From the NCBI RefSeq assembly GCF_000510725.1, contig NZ_AZNZ01000007.1, forward strand, positions 124,001 through 188,000: a DNA stretch of 64,000 nt. Reading direction: 5' to 3'. Every line of letters starts with the position of its first letter. Position 1 is the first letter of the stretch. The DNA comes from Pseudoxanthomonas sp. J31. GTDB taxonomy: Bacteria; Pseudomonadota; Gammaproteobacteria; Xanthomonadales; Xanthomonadaceae. The position numbers were made by a program, and so were the translations under genes. The notes below the pieces were generated by a model. The model was not told the origin of the DNA. It saw only the letters and a program-made list of their open reading frames with translations, and searched no databases. Positions 23,727-30,969 of this stretch are shown piece by piece.

Positions 23727-24988
23727 ACGGGATCCCCGCCGTGCACGACGCTGCCCTGCCCGGCCACCCCGGCGCGGTGGACTGGGAGCGGGTGCGGGCC
23801 GACTTCCCGCTGCTGATGCGCGAGGTCCACGGCCACCCGCTGGTGTACCTGGACAATGCCAACACCTCGCAGAAGCCGCTGCCGGTGGTTGCCTCGCAGG
23901 ACGAGTTCTACCGCCGCCACAACGCCAACGTCAGCCGCGCCGTGCACGCCCTTGGCACCGAGGCCACCGAGGCGTACGAGGCCTCGCGCGCGCGCCTGGC
24001 GCGCTTCCTCAACGTGCGCGCCGACGAGGTCGTGCTGTGCAGCGGCACCACCTTCGCCATCAACCTGGTGGCGTACTCGTGGGCGCTGCCGCGGCTGAAG
24101 GAAGGCGACACCATCCTGGTGTCGCGCATGGAGCACCACGCCAACATCGTCCCCTGGCAGCTGGTGGCGCAGCGCACCGGGGCGAAGATCAAGGTCGCCG
24201 AGATCCTGCCCGACGGCAGCCTCGACCTGGACGGCCTCCACCGCGCGATGACCCCGGACGTGAAGCTGCTGGCCGTGGCCCACGTATCCAACGTGCTGGG
24301 CACGGTCAACCCGGTGCGCGAGATCTGCCGCGAGGCGCGCCGCCGCGGCATCGTCACCGTGGTCGACGGCTCCCAGGCCGCGCCGCACCTGAAGCTGGAC
24401 GTGGCCGCCATCGGCTGCGACTTCTACGCCGTCACCGGCCACAAGATGTGCGGCCCCACCGGCACCGGCGCGCTGTGGGCGCGGCGCGAGCACCTGGAGT
24501 CGATGCCGCCGTTCATCGGCGGCGGCGAGATGATCAAGGAGGTCAGCTTCGACGGCACGGTGTTCAACGACCCGCCGCACAAGTTCGAGGCCGGCACCCC
24601 CAACATCGCCGGCTTCGTCGGCCTGGGCGTGGCCATCGACTACCTCGACGCGATCGGCATGGACGCGATCGCCGCGCGCGAGGCCGAACTGCTGGCGCAC
24701 GCCACCGAGGCGCTGCAGGCCATCCCGGGCCTGCGCATCTTCGGCACCGCGCCGGGCAAGGCCGCGGTGATCTCGTTCCTCGTGGAGGGCGCGCACGCGC
24801 ACGACCTGGCCACCCTGCTGGACCTGGAAGGCGTGGCCGTGCGCTCGGGCCAGCACTGTGCCCATCCGCTGCTGCAGTACTACGGCGTGGCCGCGACCCT
24901 GCGCGCCTCGCTGGCGTTTTACAACACGCACGAGGAGATCGACCGTTTCGTCGCCGCGCTGGAAAAGACCCGCCGCCTGCTCGCCTGA
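23723..24988 (+). CDS. sufS: cysteine desulfurase SufS
   Basis: SufS is a PLP-dependent enzyme that takes sulfur from L-cysteine and passes it as a persulfide to the SUF scaffold. The 421-residue protein is a group II desulfurase: YLDNANTSQKP at the N-terminus, PLP lysine K241 in TGHKMCGPTG, and catalytic C379 in RSGQHCAHP within the short loop typical of SufS. Such enzymes usually need a SufE or SufU acceptor, and none is encoded next to it here. ATG 23723 overlaps the sufD stop. The operon probably ends here, since a 94-base gap with its own TAGAAT box follows. Confidence 0.96.
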   Translation: MNGIPAVHDAALPGHPGAVDWERVRADFPLLMREVHGHPLVYLDNANTSQKPLPVVASQDEFYRRHNANVSRAVHALGTEATEAYEASRARLARFLNVRADEVVLCSGTTFAINLVAYSWALPRLKEGDTILVSRMEHHANIVPWQLVAQRTGAKIKVAEILPDGSLDLDGLHRAMTPDVKLLAVAHVSNVLGTVNPVREICREARRRGIVTVVDGSQAAPHLKLDVAAIGCDFYAVTGHKMCGPTGTGALWARREHLESMPPFIGGGEMIKEVSFDGTVFNDPPHKFEAGTPNIAGFVGLGVAIDYLDAIGMDAIAAREAELLAHATEALQAIPGLRIFGTAPGKAAVISFLVEGAHAHDLATLLDLEGVAVRSGQHCAHPLLQYYGVAATLRASLAFYNTHEEIDRFVAALEKTRRLLA

Positions 24989-25070
24989 GCGGCGGCGCCC
25001 GGCCCGTTGCTCCGTCCGCCGGGCCGCCGCGCACGGCCGCCCGCGGGCTGCCGGCCGGCACGCCCCGGCC

Positions 25071-25076
25071 TAGAAT
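25071..25076 (+). promoter_or_regulatory. candidate -10 box of the GNAT-Rieske pair
   Basis: TAGAAT lies only six bases before the GNAT start codon. If it is used, transcription would begin at or beside the ATG and the mRNA would be leaderless. No clear -35 is visible in the GC-rich upstream sequence. Confidence 0.4.
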
Positions 25077-25082
25077 GCGCGG

Positions 25083-25625
25083 ATGGACGCACTGACCTTC
25101 CGCCACGCCACCCACGCCGACATCCCCGCCATCGTCGAACTGGTCACCTCCGCCTACCGCGGCGAGAGCAGCCGCAAAGGCTGGACCACCGAGGCCGACC
25201 TGCTGGACGGCCCGCGCATCGATCCGGACGTCCTCGCCACCGACCTCGCCCGCCCGCGCAGCATCGTGCTGCTGGCCGAGCGCGGCGGCGCGCTGCTGGC
25301 CTGCGCGCACGTGGCCGAGGAGGACGGCGCCGGCTACTTCGGCATGTTCGCGGTGCGCCCGGAGCTGCAGGGCGGCGGCCTGGGCAAGGCGGTGCTGGCC
25401 GAGGCCGAGCGCATCGCCCGCGAGGACTGGGACCTGCCGGTGATGCGCATGACCGTGATCGACGTGCGCGACAGCCTGATCGCCTACTACGGGCGCCGCG
25501 GCTACCGCCGCACCGGCATCCACAAGCCCTTCCCCTACGGCGACGAGCGCTTCGGCATCCCGCTGCGCGACGACCTGCGCTTCGAGGTGCTGGAGAAGCC
25601 GCTGCACGCCGGGGTGGCGGCATGA
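25083..25625 (+). CDS. GNAT family N-acetyltransferase
   Basis: This 180-residue acetyl-CoA-dependent N-acyltransferase is a single GNAT domain: an N-terminal strand (LTFRHATHADIPAIVELVTSAY), motif A FAVRPELQGGGLGKAVLAEAE with the acetyl-CoA pyrophosphate loop, and motif B with DSLIAYYGRRGYRRTG. The substrate is unknown. It lies between sufS and a Rieske gene, and its stop overlaps the Rieske ATG (ATGA). No Shine-Dalgarno precedes the start and a TAGAAT box sits six bases upstream, so it may be translated from a leaderless mRNA. Confidence 0.85.
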   Translation: MDALTFRHATHADIPAIVELVTSAYRGESSRKGWTTEADLLDGPRIDPDVLATDLARPRSIVLLAERGGALLACAHVAEEDGAGYFGMFAVRPELQGGGLGKAVLAEAERIAREDWDLPVMRMTVIDVRDSLIAYYGRRGYRRTGIHKPFPYGDERFGIPLRDDLRFEVLEKPLHAGVAA

Positions 25626-25951
25626 GCGAGACCTGGACCTTCGTCTGCGCACCGGGCGAGCTGCTGCCGGGCGAGATGCGCACCGTGTTCGACGAAGTCA
25701 CCGATACCCCGATCCTGGTGGTCAACCTCGACGGCCAGCTGTACGCGCTGGAGGACCGCTGCAGCCACGAGGACTACGAGCTGTCCGCCGGCTCGGTGGA
25801 TCCGGCCGAGGGCAGCATCGAGTGCGTGCTGCACGGCGCCCGCTTCGACCTGCGCGACGGCCGCGCGCTGTGCGCCCCGGCCTACTCCCCGGTCCCCAAG
25901 TTCCCGGTGAAGCTGGACGCCACCGGCATCTGGACCCGCGACGACCGCTGA
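25622..25951 (+). CDS. Rieske [2Fe-2S] ferredoxin-type protein
   Basis: This 109-residue protein is a single Rieske domain with the cluster ligands C47-x-H49 (RCSHEDYELS) and C68-x2-H71 (CVLHGARFDLRDG). It resembles the ferredoxin subunits of ring-hydroxylating dioxygenases, but no oxygenase is nearby. It is coupled to the GNAT gene by an ATGA overlap and follows the suf operon, so it may be a small electron carrier or cluster-related factor. It has no signal peptide or membrane anchor and is therefore cytosolic. The family is clear; the role is not. Confidence 0.88.
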   Translation: MSETWTFVCAPGELLPGEMRTVFDEVTDTPILVVNLDGQLYALEDRCSHEDYELSAGSVDPAEGSIECVLHGARFDLRDGRALCAPAYSPVPKFPVKLDATGIWTRDDR

Positions 25952-25970
25952 CGAATCGCGCCTATTCACC

Positions 25971-25999
25971 TTGTGAATGGGAATTAATCTCATTAAGAT
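25971..25999 (+). promoter_or_regulatory. Fur box over a sigma70 promoter, iron receptor unit 1
   Basis: AATGGGAATTAATCTCATT (25,976-25,994) is a near-palindromic Fur-type site. It lies between TTGTGA (25,971-25,976) and TAAGAT (25,994-25,999), which are 17 bases apart, so Fur would block RNA polymerase directly. The downstream genes (leader ORF, Fiu-like receptor, PiuC) are of the kind normally repressed by Fur-iron. Confidence 0.82.
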
Positions 26000-26028
26000 G
26001 GCGGGACAACCTTCCCGGTCCCGCCCTC

Positions 26029-26391
26029 TTGCGCCGCATCCAGTCCCATTGCCGCCCCCTGCGCACGCTGGCCCGCGCCGGCGTGCTGGCCGCCATCCTC
26101 ATGGCCGCGGCTGCCGCGAGCGCGGGCCAGGCGCAGGCCCATGCCCTGGCGCTGCTCGTGCGCGCCTGCATGCACGCCCCCGCGCACGGCGGGGATCCGG
26201 GCCTGCTGCCGCCACTCCCGGTTGCCATGGTGGCGGACCCGGCCGGCGCTGAGCCGGCCGCCCTGCCTCAGCCTTCCGCCTCCCCCACGCCCCCGGCCAG
26301 GGCCGTACCGGCGGCCGCGGCCCGGTTCCCGGCCGCCAGCCGGCCGTGGTACCGGCCACCGCGTGGCGGCGCGCCACCCCAGCAGGCCTGA
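26029..26391 (+). CDS. small leader ORF, membrane segment plus proline/alanine-rich tail
   Basis: I do not recognise this protein. It sits between the Fur-box promoter and the receptor gene. From a TTG at 26029 it would be 120 residues: a basic N-terminus, a hydrophobic stretch AGVLAAILMAAAAASA, then a proline/alanine-rich tail ending RPPRGGAPPQQA. Third codon positions are strongly G/C throughout, as in real genes here. No Shine-Dalgarno is visible, and GTG 26083 is another possible start. The ATG at 25,998 overlaps the -10 box and is in another frame. A second ORF of the same design precedes the next receptor (30,417). It could be a small membrane protein or a regulatory leader. Confidence 0.4.
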   Translation: MRRIQSHCRPLRTLARAGVLAAILMAAAAASAGQAQAHALALLVRACMHAPAHGGDPGLLPPLPVAMVADPAGAEPAALPQPSASPTPPARAVPAAAARFPAASRPWYRPPRGGAPPQQA

Positions 26392-26553
26392 GCCTGCACT
26401 GCCCGCGCCCGCACCGCCGGTCGCCCCGCGGCAGGCGCCATCCGCTTCCCTCCCCGATTCCGGCAGCCGCCGCCAGCCGGTGCGTACCGCCCCGTTCCGC
26501 GTACCGCCGCCGCCATGCGCGTCCTGCCACCCCCTGTCCCCAAGGATCCATCG

Positions 26554-28866
26554 GTGTCCTACATCAAGTCCCGCAAGCACCCGGTCCCACGTTCCACCTC
26601 CGCCCTGCCCGGCGCCTCGGTCCTGGCCGGCGCCTCGCTGGCCATGCTCGCCGTGCCGGCGCAGGCCGCCACCCCGGCCGATGCCAACCCGGAACCGGCC
26701 GCGACCGACCTGGACCGCGTCGACGTGCGCGGCAGCTGGTTCAACCCGTCCTCGTCCAAGTTCACCGCCGACCTGGTGGACACGCCCAAGTCGGTCTCGA
26801 TCATTCCCCAGGGCCTGCTGGAGCAGACCGGCGCCACCAGCCTGCAGGACGCCCTGCGCCTGGTGCCGGGCATCACCTTCGGCGCCGGCGAAGGCGGCAA
26901 CCCGACCGGCGACCGCCCCTTCATCCGCGGCTTCGACGCGCAGAGCAACACCTTCATCGACGGCCTGCGCGACGTGGGCTCGCAGACCCGCGAGGTGTTC
27001 AACCTCGAGCAGGTCGAGGTGGTGAAGGGCCCCAGCTCGGCCTACGGCGGCCGCGACTCCGGCGGCGGCAGCATCAACCTGGTCAGCAAGACCCCCAGGC
27101 TCAAGGACGAAACCAGCATCGGCCTGGGCGTGGGCAGCGACGGCTACCGCCGCGGCACGGTCGACGCCAACGTGCAGATCGGCGAAGGCAGCGCCGCGCG
27201 CCTGAACCTGATGCGCCACGATGCCGACATCCCCGGCCGCGACGCGGCCAACGTCTCGCGCTGGGGCGTGGCCCCCTCGTTCGCCTTCGGCCTCAACGGC
27301 GATGCCCAGCTGATCCTGTCGCACTACCACCTGGAAACCGACGACCTGCCCGACGCCGGCGGCTTCCCGTACTCCAACCCGCTGTCCGGCGCCAACGCCG
27401 TGCTCAACGGCGACGGCCGCCCGCTGGTCCCGGACCGCAGCAACTACTACGGCCTGAAGGACCGCGACTTCCAGCGCACCCGCGCCGACATCACCACGGT
27501 CGACGCCAGCTTCGCCCTGGGCGAGCACAAGCTGCGCCAGGTCCTGCGCTACGGCGAGACCCGCAACGACTACCTGTGGACCCAGCCGGACGACAGCAAG
27601 GGCAACCCGCTGCTGTACGGCACCCTGTGGCGCCGCACCAACAGCCGCGACACCACCACCCGCACCCTGGCCGACCAGCTGAGCCTGACCGGCAGCTTCC
27701 GCACCGGCGCGCTGGTCCACAGCTACAGCGCCGGCATCGAGTACAGCGACGAGAAGACGCGCCGCGGCAACTACATCCTGGCGCCGGGCACCAACAACTT
27801 CCTGACCGGCGACACCAGCTGCCCGACCACGGGCGCGGCCACCGGCTACAACTGCACCGACTTCCGCCATCCCAACCCGGACGACCCCTGGTCGGCCGGG
27901 CAGACGGTGACCCGCAGCAACCGCGCGCTGGACGTGCGCCAGGACACCGAGACTACCTCGCTCTACCTGTTCGACACCATCGAGCTTTCGCCGTCCTGGC
28001 TGCTCAACCTGGGCCTGCGCTACGACGACTTCCGGACCGTGCAGGTCACCCCGTCGGCCAACGCCGCGCCGACCGTGCTGCGGCACGGATCCGACTACCT
28101 GAACTACCAGGCCGGCGTGGTGTTCAAGCCGACCCGCAACGGCAGCATCTACCTGTCCTGGGGCACTTCGTCCACGCCCCCGGGCATGGACGGCGGCGAC
28201 GGCTCCGACGGCCTCAGCGCCGCGATCCAGGACCTCGAGCCCCAGGAAAGCGAGAACATCGAGCTGGGCCTGAAGTGGAACCTGCTCGACGACCGCCTGT
28301 CGCTTACCGCGGCCGCGTTCCACACGGTGATGGACAACGCGCGCATCACCGTCGCCAACGGCACCACGCAGAACGCCGGCAAGAAGCAAGTCGACGGCGT
28401 GGAGCTGGGCTTCAACGGCAGGCTGACCGACAACTGGAACGTGTCCGGTGGCTACACCTGGATGGACGCCGAACTGGTGGAGAACGGCTACGTCTGCGCC
28501 GTGCCTGGCCGCACCTGTCCCGGCGGGGTCTACGTGCCCTCGCCGTACAACGGCAACGTGTTCCCGAACGTGGCCGAGCACAGTGCCAACCTGTGGACCA
28601 CCTACAGCTTCGCCTCCGGCCTGACCATCGGCGGCGGCGCCACCTACTCCAGCAAGCAGTACGGCGACGTGGCCAACAGCAAGTGGATCCCCGGCTACAC
28701 CCGCTGGGACGCCATGGCCAGCTATGCCTTCGGCCAGCGCTACACCCTGCAGCTGAACCTGCAGAACCTGACCGACGAGCTGTACTTCACCCGCGCCTAC
28801 GCCTCGCACTACGCCAGCATCGCGCCGGGCCGCGCGGCGACCCTGACCTTCAACGTGAAGTTCTGA
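26554..28866 (+). CDS. fiu: TonB-dependent catecholate siderophore receptor, Fiu-like
   Basis: This 770-residue outer-membrane receptor imports ferric catecholate-type siderophores using TonB energy. It has a signal peptide (about 1-36, ending VPAQAA), a plug domain (VDTPKSVSIIPQGLLEQ, RPFIRGFDAQSNTFIDGLRD, EVVKGPSSAYGGRDSGGG) and a 22-strand barrel ending in the C-terminal aromatic F (TFNVKF). GTG 26554 is chosen: AAGGA lies seven bases upstream and the start MSYIKSRKHP matches the family, whereas ATG 26515 has no such support. Fur box upstream; a Sel1 gene and piuC follow, the arrangement seen around Fiu/PiuA receptors. The ligand is inferred from family only. Confidence 0.9.
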   Translation: MSYIKSRKHPVPRSTSALPGASVLAGASLAMLAVPAQAATPADANPEPAATDLDRVDVRGSWFNPSSSKFTADLVDTPKSVSIIPQGLLEQTGATSLQDALRLVPGITFGAGEGGNPTGDRPFIRGFDAQSNTFIDGLRDVGSQTREVFNLEQVEVVKGPSSAYGGRDSGGGSINLVSKTPRLKDETSIGLGVGSDGYRRGTVDANVQIGEGSAARLNLMRHDADIPGRDAANVSRWGVAPSFAFGLNGDAQLILSHYHLETDDLPDAGGFPYSNPLSGANAVLNGDGRPLVPDRSNYYGLKDRDFQRTRADITTVDASFALGEHKLRQVLRYGETRNDYLWTQPDDSKGNPLLYGTLWRRTNSRDTTTRTLADQLSLTGSFRTGALVHSYSAGIEYSDEKTRRGNYILAPGTNNFLTGDTSCPTTGAATGYNCTDFRHPNPDDPWSAGQTVTRSNRALDVRQDTETTSLYLFDTIELSPSWLLNLGLRYDDFRTVQVTPSANAAPTVLRHGSDYLNYQAGVVFKPTRNGSIYLSWGTSSTPPGMDGGDGSDGLSAAIQDLEPQESENIELGLKWNLLDDRLSLTAAAFHTVMDNARITVANGTTQNAGKKQVDGVELGFNGRLTDNWNVSGGYTWMDAELVENGYVCAVPGRTCPGGVYVPSPYNGNVFPNVAEHSANLWTTYSFASGLTIGGGATYSSKQYGDVANSKWIPGYTRWDAMASYAFGQRYTLQLNLQNLTDELYFTRAYASHYASIAPGRAATLTFNVKF

Positions 28867-28905
28867 TGCCCGCGGGGCGGCAGGCCACTTGCCGCCCCCC
28901 GTCCG

Positions 28906-29646
28906 ATGGACACGCCTCCCGCCAGCGCCACACCGCCCGCCTTCGACGCCCAGGCCCTGGCCGGGCTGCTGAAGGACGCCCCGGAACAGGCCTTTGCCGA
29001 GGTCGCCCGCCTGGCCAGGGCCGGCACGGTGGCGGCGCAGACCCTGCTGGCGCAGATGCTGGTGGAAGGCCGCGGCACCGCGCGCGACCCGGAGGCGGCC
29101 GTGCTCTGGTACCAGGTGGCCGCCAACAACGGCGACGCCCTGGCGATGAACATGCTCGGCCGCTGCCACGAGCTGGGCGAAGGCACGCCCGCCAACCCGG
29201 CCCTGGCCGCGGTCTGGTACCGGCGCGCGGCCGGGCTGGGCCTGGACTGGGGCATGTACAACCTGGCCAACCTGATGGCCACCGGCCGCGGCCTGCCCCG
29301 CGACGAAGCCGGCGCCTACGCCCTGTACGCGCGCGCCGCCGCGCTGGGCCATGCCAAGTCGATGAACCTGGTGGCCCGCTACCTCGAGGAAGGCCGCGTG
29401 GTGCCGGCGGACCCGCAGGCCGCGCTGGACTGGTACCGCCGCGCCGCAGAGGCCGGCGATTTCCGCGGCCAGGCCAACCTGGCCTCGATCCTGCTGCATC
29501 AGGGCGAGGTCGCCGCCGCGGTGGCCCTGCTGCGCCAGGCCCTGGCCCATGGCAGCCCGGCGTTCCTGGAACGCATCCGGCCGGAGCTGGCCACCTCGCC
29601 CCATCCCGAAATCCGCACACTGGTCGCGGCCCATGCACCGGAGTAA
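28906..29646 (+). CDS. Sel1-repeat (TPR-like) protein
   Basis: This 246-residue soluble protein consists of about five Sel1-like helical repeats (for example LAQMLVEGRGTARDPEAAVL, LMATGRGLPRDEAGAYALYA, LVARYLEEGRVVPADPQAAL). Such repeats bind other proteins. It has no signal peptide. It lies between the receptor and piuC with 39 and 3 bases on either side, so it belongs to the Fur-controlled operon. The same gene order (receptor, Sel1 protein, PiuC) is found in other proteobacteria, but the partner of the Sel1 protein has not, to my knowledge, been defined. Confidence 0.88.
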   Translation: MDTPPASATPPAFDAQALAGLLKDAPEQAFAEVARLARAGTVAAQTLLAQMLVEGRGTARDPEAAVLWYQVAANNGDALAMNMLGRCHELGEGTPANPALAAVWYRRAAGLGLDWGMYNLANLMATGRGLPRDEAGAYALYARAAALGHAKSMNLVARYLEEGRVVPADPQAALDWYRRAAEAGDFRGQANLASILLHQGEVAAAVALLRQALAHGSPAFLERIRPELATSPHPEIRTLVAAHAPE

Positions 29647-29649
29647 GCC

Positions 29650-30327
29650 ATGCTGCTGCATATCCCCGAAGTCCTGACCAGGGACCAGGTCGCCGGATTC
29701 CGGCGCAAGCTGGAACAGGCCGACTGGACCGACGGCCGCGAGACCGTCGGCCACCTCGGCGCCCAGGTGAAGCGCAACGAGCAGCTGCCCGAGTTCTCGC
29801 CGCTGCGACGCGAGCTGGGCGAGGCCATCCTCACCGCCCTGGCGAAGCATCCGCTGTTCTTCAGCGCCGCGCTGCCGCTCAAGTACCTGCCGCCGCGCTT
29901 CAACCGCTACGCCGGCGGCGGCACCTACGGCTTCCACGTCGACGGCGCGGTGATGGACCTGGGCCAGGGCGAGCAGCTGCGCAGCGACGTGTCCTGCACC
30001 CTGTTCCTCAGCGACCCGGAGGAATACGACGGCGGCGAGCTGTTGGTCAGCGATACCTATGGCGAGCACGAGGTGAAGCTGCCGGCCGGCGACCTGATCC
30101 TGTACCCGTCCACCAGCCTGCACCAGGTCAACCCGGTGACCCGTGGCGCGCGCCTGGCCTCGTTCTTCTGGATCCAGAGCATGGTCCGCGACGACGGCCG
30201 CCGCCGCCTGCTGTTCGAGCTGGACAGCTCGATCCAGGCCCTGCGCCGCAGCGGCGCCGACCAGGCCGCGGTACTGCAGCTGACCGGCGTGTACCACAAC
30301 CTGCTGCGGCAATGGGCCGAAACCTGA
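29650..30327 (+). CDS. piuC: Fe(II)/2-oxoglutarate-dependent PKHD-type hydroxylase PiuC
   Basis: This 225-residue member of the PiuC/YbiX family has the double-stranded beta-helix iron site H96-x-D98 (GFHVDGA), H158 (TSLHQV) and the 2-oxoglutarate arginine R168 ([11 protein letters not shown]). Length and ends match YbiX (about 225). These enzymes are iron-regulated and genetically linked to Fiu-type receptors; the hydroxylated substrate is not established, with a siderophore or receptor-linked product suspected. It starts three bases after the Sel1 stop and ends the first iron-receptor operon. Confidence 0.95.
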   Translation: MLLHIPEVLTRDQVAGFRRKLEQADWTDGRETVGHLGAQVKRNEQLPEFSPLRRELGEAILTALAKHPLFFSAALPLKYLPPRFNRYAGGGTYGFHVDGAVMDLGQGEQLRSDVSCTLFLSDPEEYDGGELLVSDTYGEHEVKLPAGDLILYPSTSLHQVNPVTRGARLASFFWIQSMVRDDGRRRLLFELDSSIQALRRSGADQAAVLQLTGVYHNLLRQWAET

Positions 30328-30349
30328 GCCAGACGGGACCCGTTTTCCG

Positions 30350-30379
30350 TTGCATTTGAGAACCATTCCCGTTTAAGAT
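30350..30379 (+). promoter_or_regulatory. Fur box over a sigma70 promoter, iron receptor unit 2
   Basis: TTGCAT (30,350-30,355) and TAAGAT (30,374-30,379) are 18 bases apart. The spacer is a degenerate Fur site, TTGAGAACCATTCCCGTTT (about 30,356-30,374). The design, including the TTAAGATG ending, copies that at 25,971-25,999. Confidence 0.72.
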
Positions 30380-30416
30380 GCCACGGTCGGCTCAGGGCCG
30401 CGCATCGGGGAAATGT

Positions 30417-30848
30417 GTGAACAGGCTCCAGCACTCCGTCCAGGCCCGCCCGTCCGTGGCGGCTCCGCCGCATCCGCGCAGCGGATCGGCGGCCGTGGCG
30501 GTGCTGACCGCGCTGCTGGCCATGCTGGTGCTGGCCACCGGCCTCCTTCTCCGCCCGGGCAACGCCAGCCTTCCCCCGCACCACGCCCCTTCGGTACACG
30601 CTGTCGATGCCGCCCCGGACGTCCCGGACACCCGGGGCGAGCACCGCCGCGCCCCGGCCAGGAAGCCGCGCCCGACCGGCTCCGCGCAAACCGTCTCCGG
30701 CGACGCTGCCGCCCTGCCGTGGCCAGGCCTGGCCGTCGCGCGTGCGCGCACCGCCGGCCCCTGCCCCGCCGCCGCCCGCACGGCCGGACCCGCGCACCCG
30801 GATCCCGCGCTGGCCCTGCACCCCGGCCAGGCCCCGCCCACGGCCTGA
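30417..30848 (+). CDS. small leader ORF 2, membrane segment plus proline/alanine-rich tail
   Basis: I do not recognise this protein. From GTG 30417, five bases after GGGGA, it is 143 residues: a basic N-terminus (MNRLQHSVQARP), one strong membrane helix (AVAVLTALLAMLVLATGLLL, about 28-47) and a long proline/alanine/arginine-rich extra-cytoplasmic tail ending HPGQAPPTA. Third codon positions are nearly 90 percent G/C, supporting real coding. A start at ATG 30378 is unlikely because it lies in the -10 box. It occupies the same place between Fur promoter and receptor as the ORF at 26,029-26,391. The layout (one helix plus proline-rich periplasmic stretch) is loosely TonB-like, but the conserved TonB C-terminal domain is absent. 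Confidence 0.5.
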   Translation: MNRLQHSVQARPSVAAPPHPRSGSAAVAVLTALLAMLVLATGLLLRPGNASLPPHHAPSVHAVDAAPDVPDTRGEHRRAPARKPRPTGSAQTVSGDAAALPWPGLAVARARTAGPCPAAARTAGPAHPDPALALHPGQAPPTA

Positions 30849-30969
30849 TGCCCCGGCGCCACCCGTCCCGGGCGGCCGCCTCCCCCATTTCCTGCAGACC
30901 CACGCGCCACCGGGCCGTCCCGGCCGCGCCCAGGCATGCGCCCACCCAGGCACATACCAGACCACCCTT

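Noticed and set aside
25998-26000. ATG after the first Fur box as the start of the leader ORF (and likewise 30,378-30,380)
   Set aside because: Both ATGs overlap the -10 hexamer TAAGAT, so they would lie upstream of the mRNA; the first is also out of frame with the leader ORF.
30328-30346. ACGG-GAC-CCGT-TTTT as a terminator after piuC
   Set aside because: A stem of only four base pairs is too weak to call, and it lies inside the next promoter region.
25993-30366. Open frame of 1,457 codons on the minus strand
   Set aside because: Antisense to the Fiu-like receptor, Sel1 and piuC genes; repetitive VAGHQVH-type composition typical of shadow frames.
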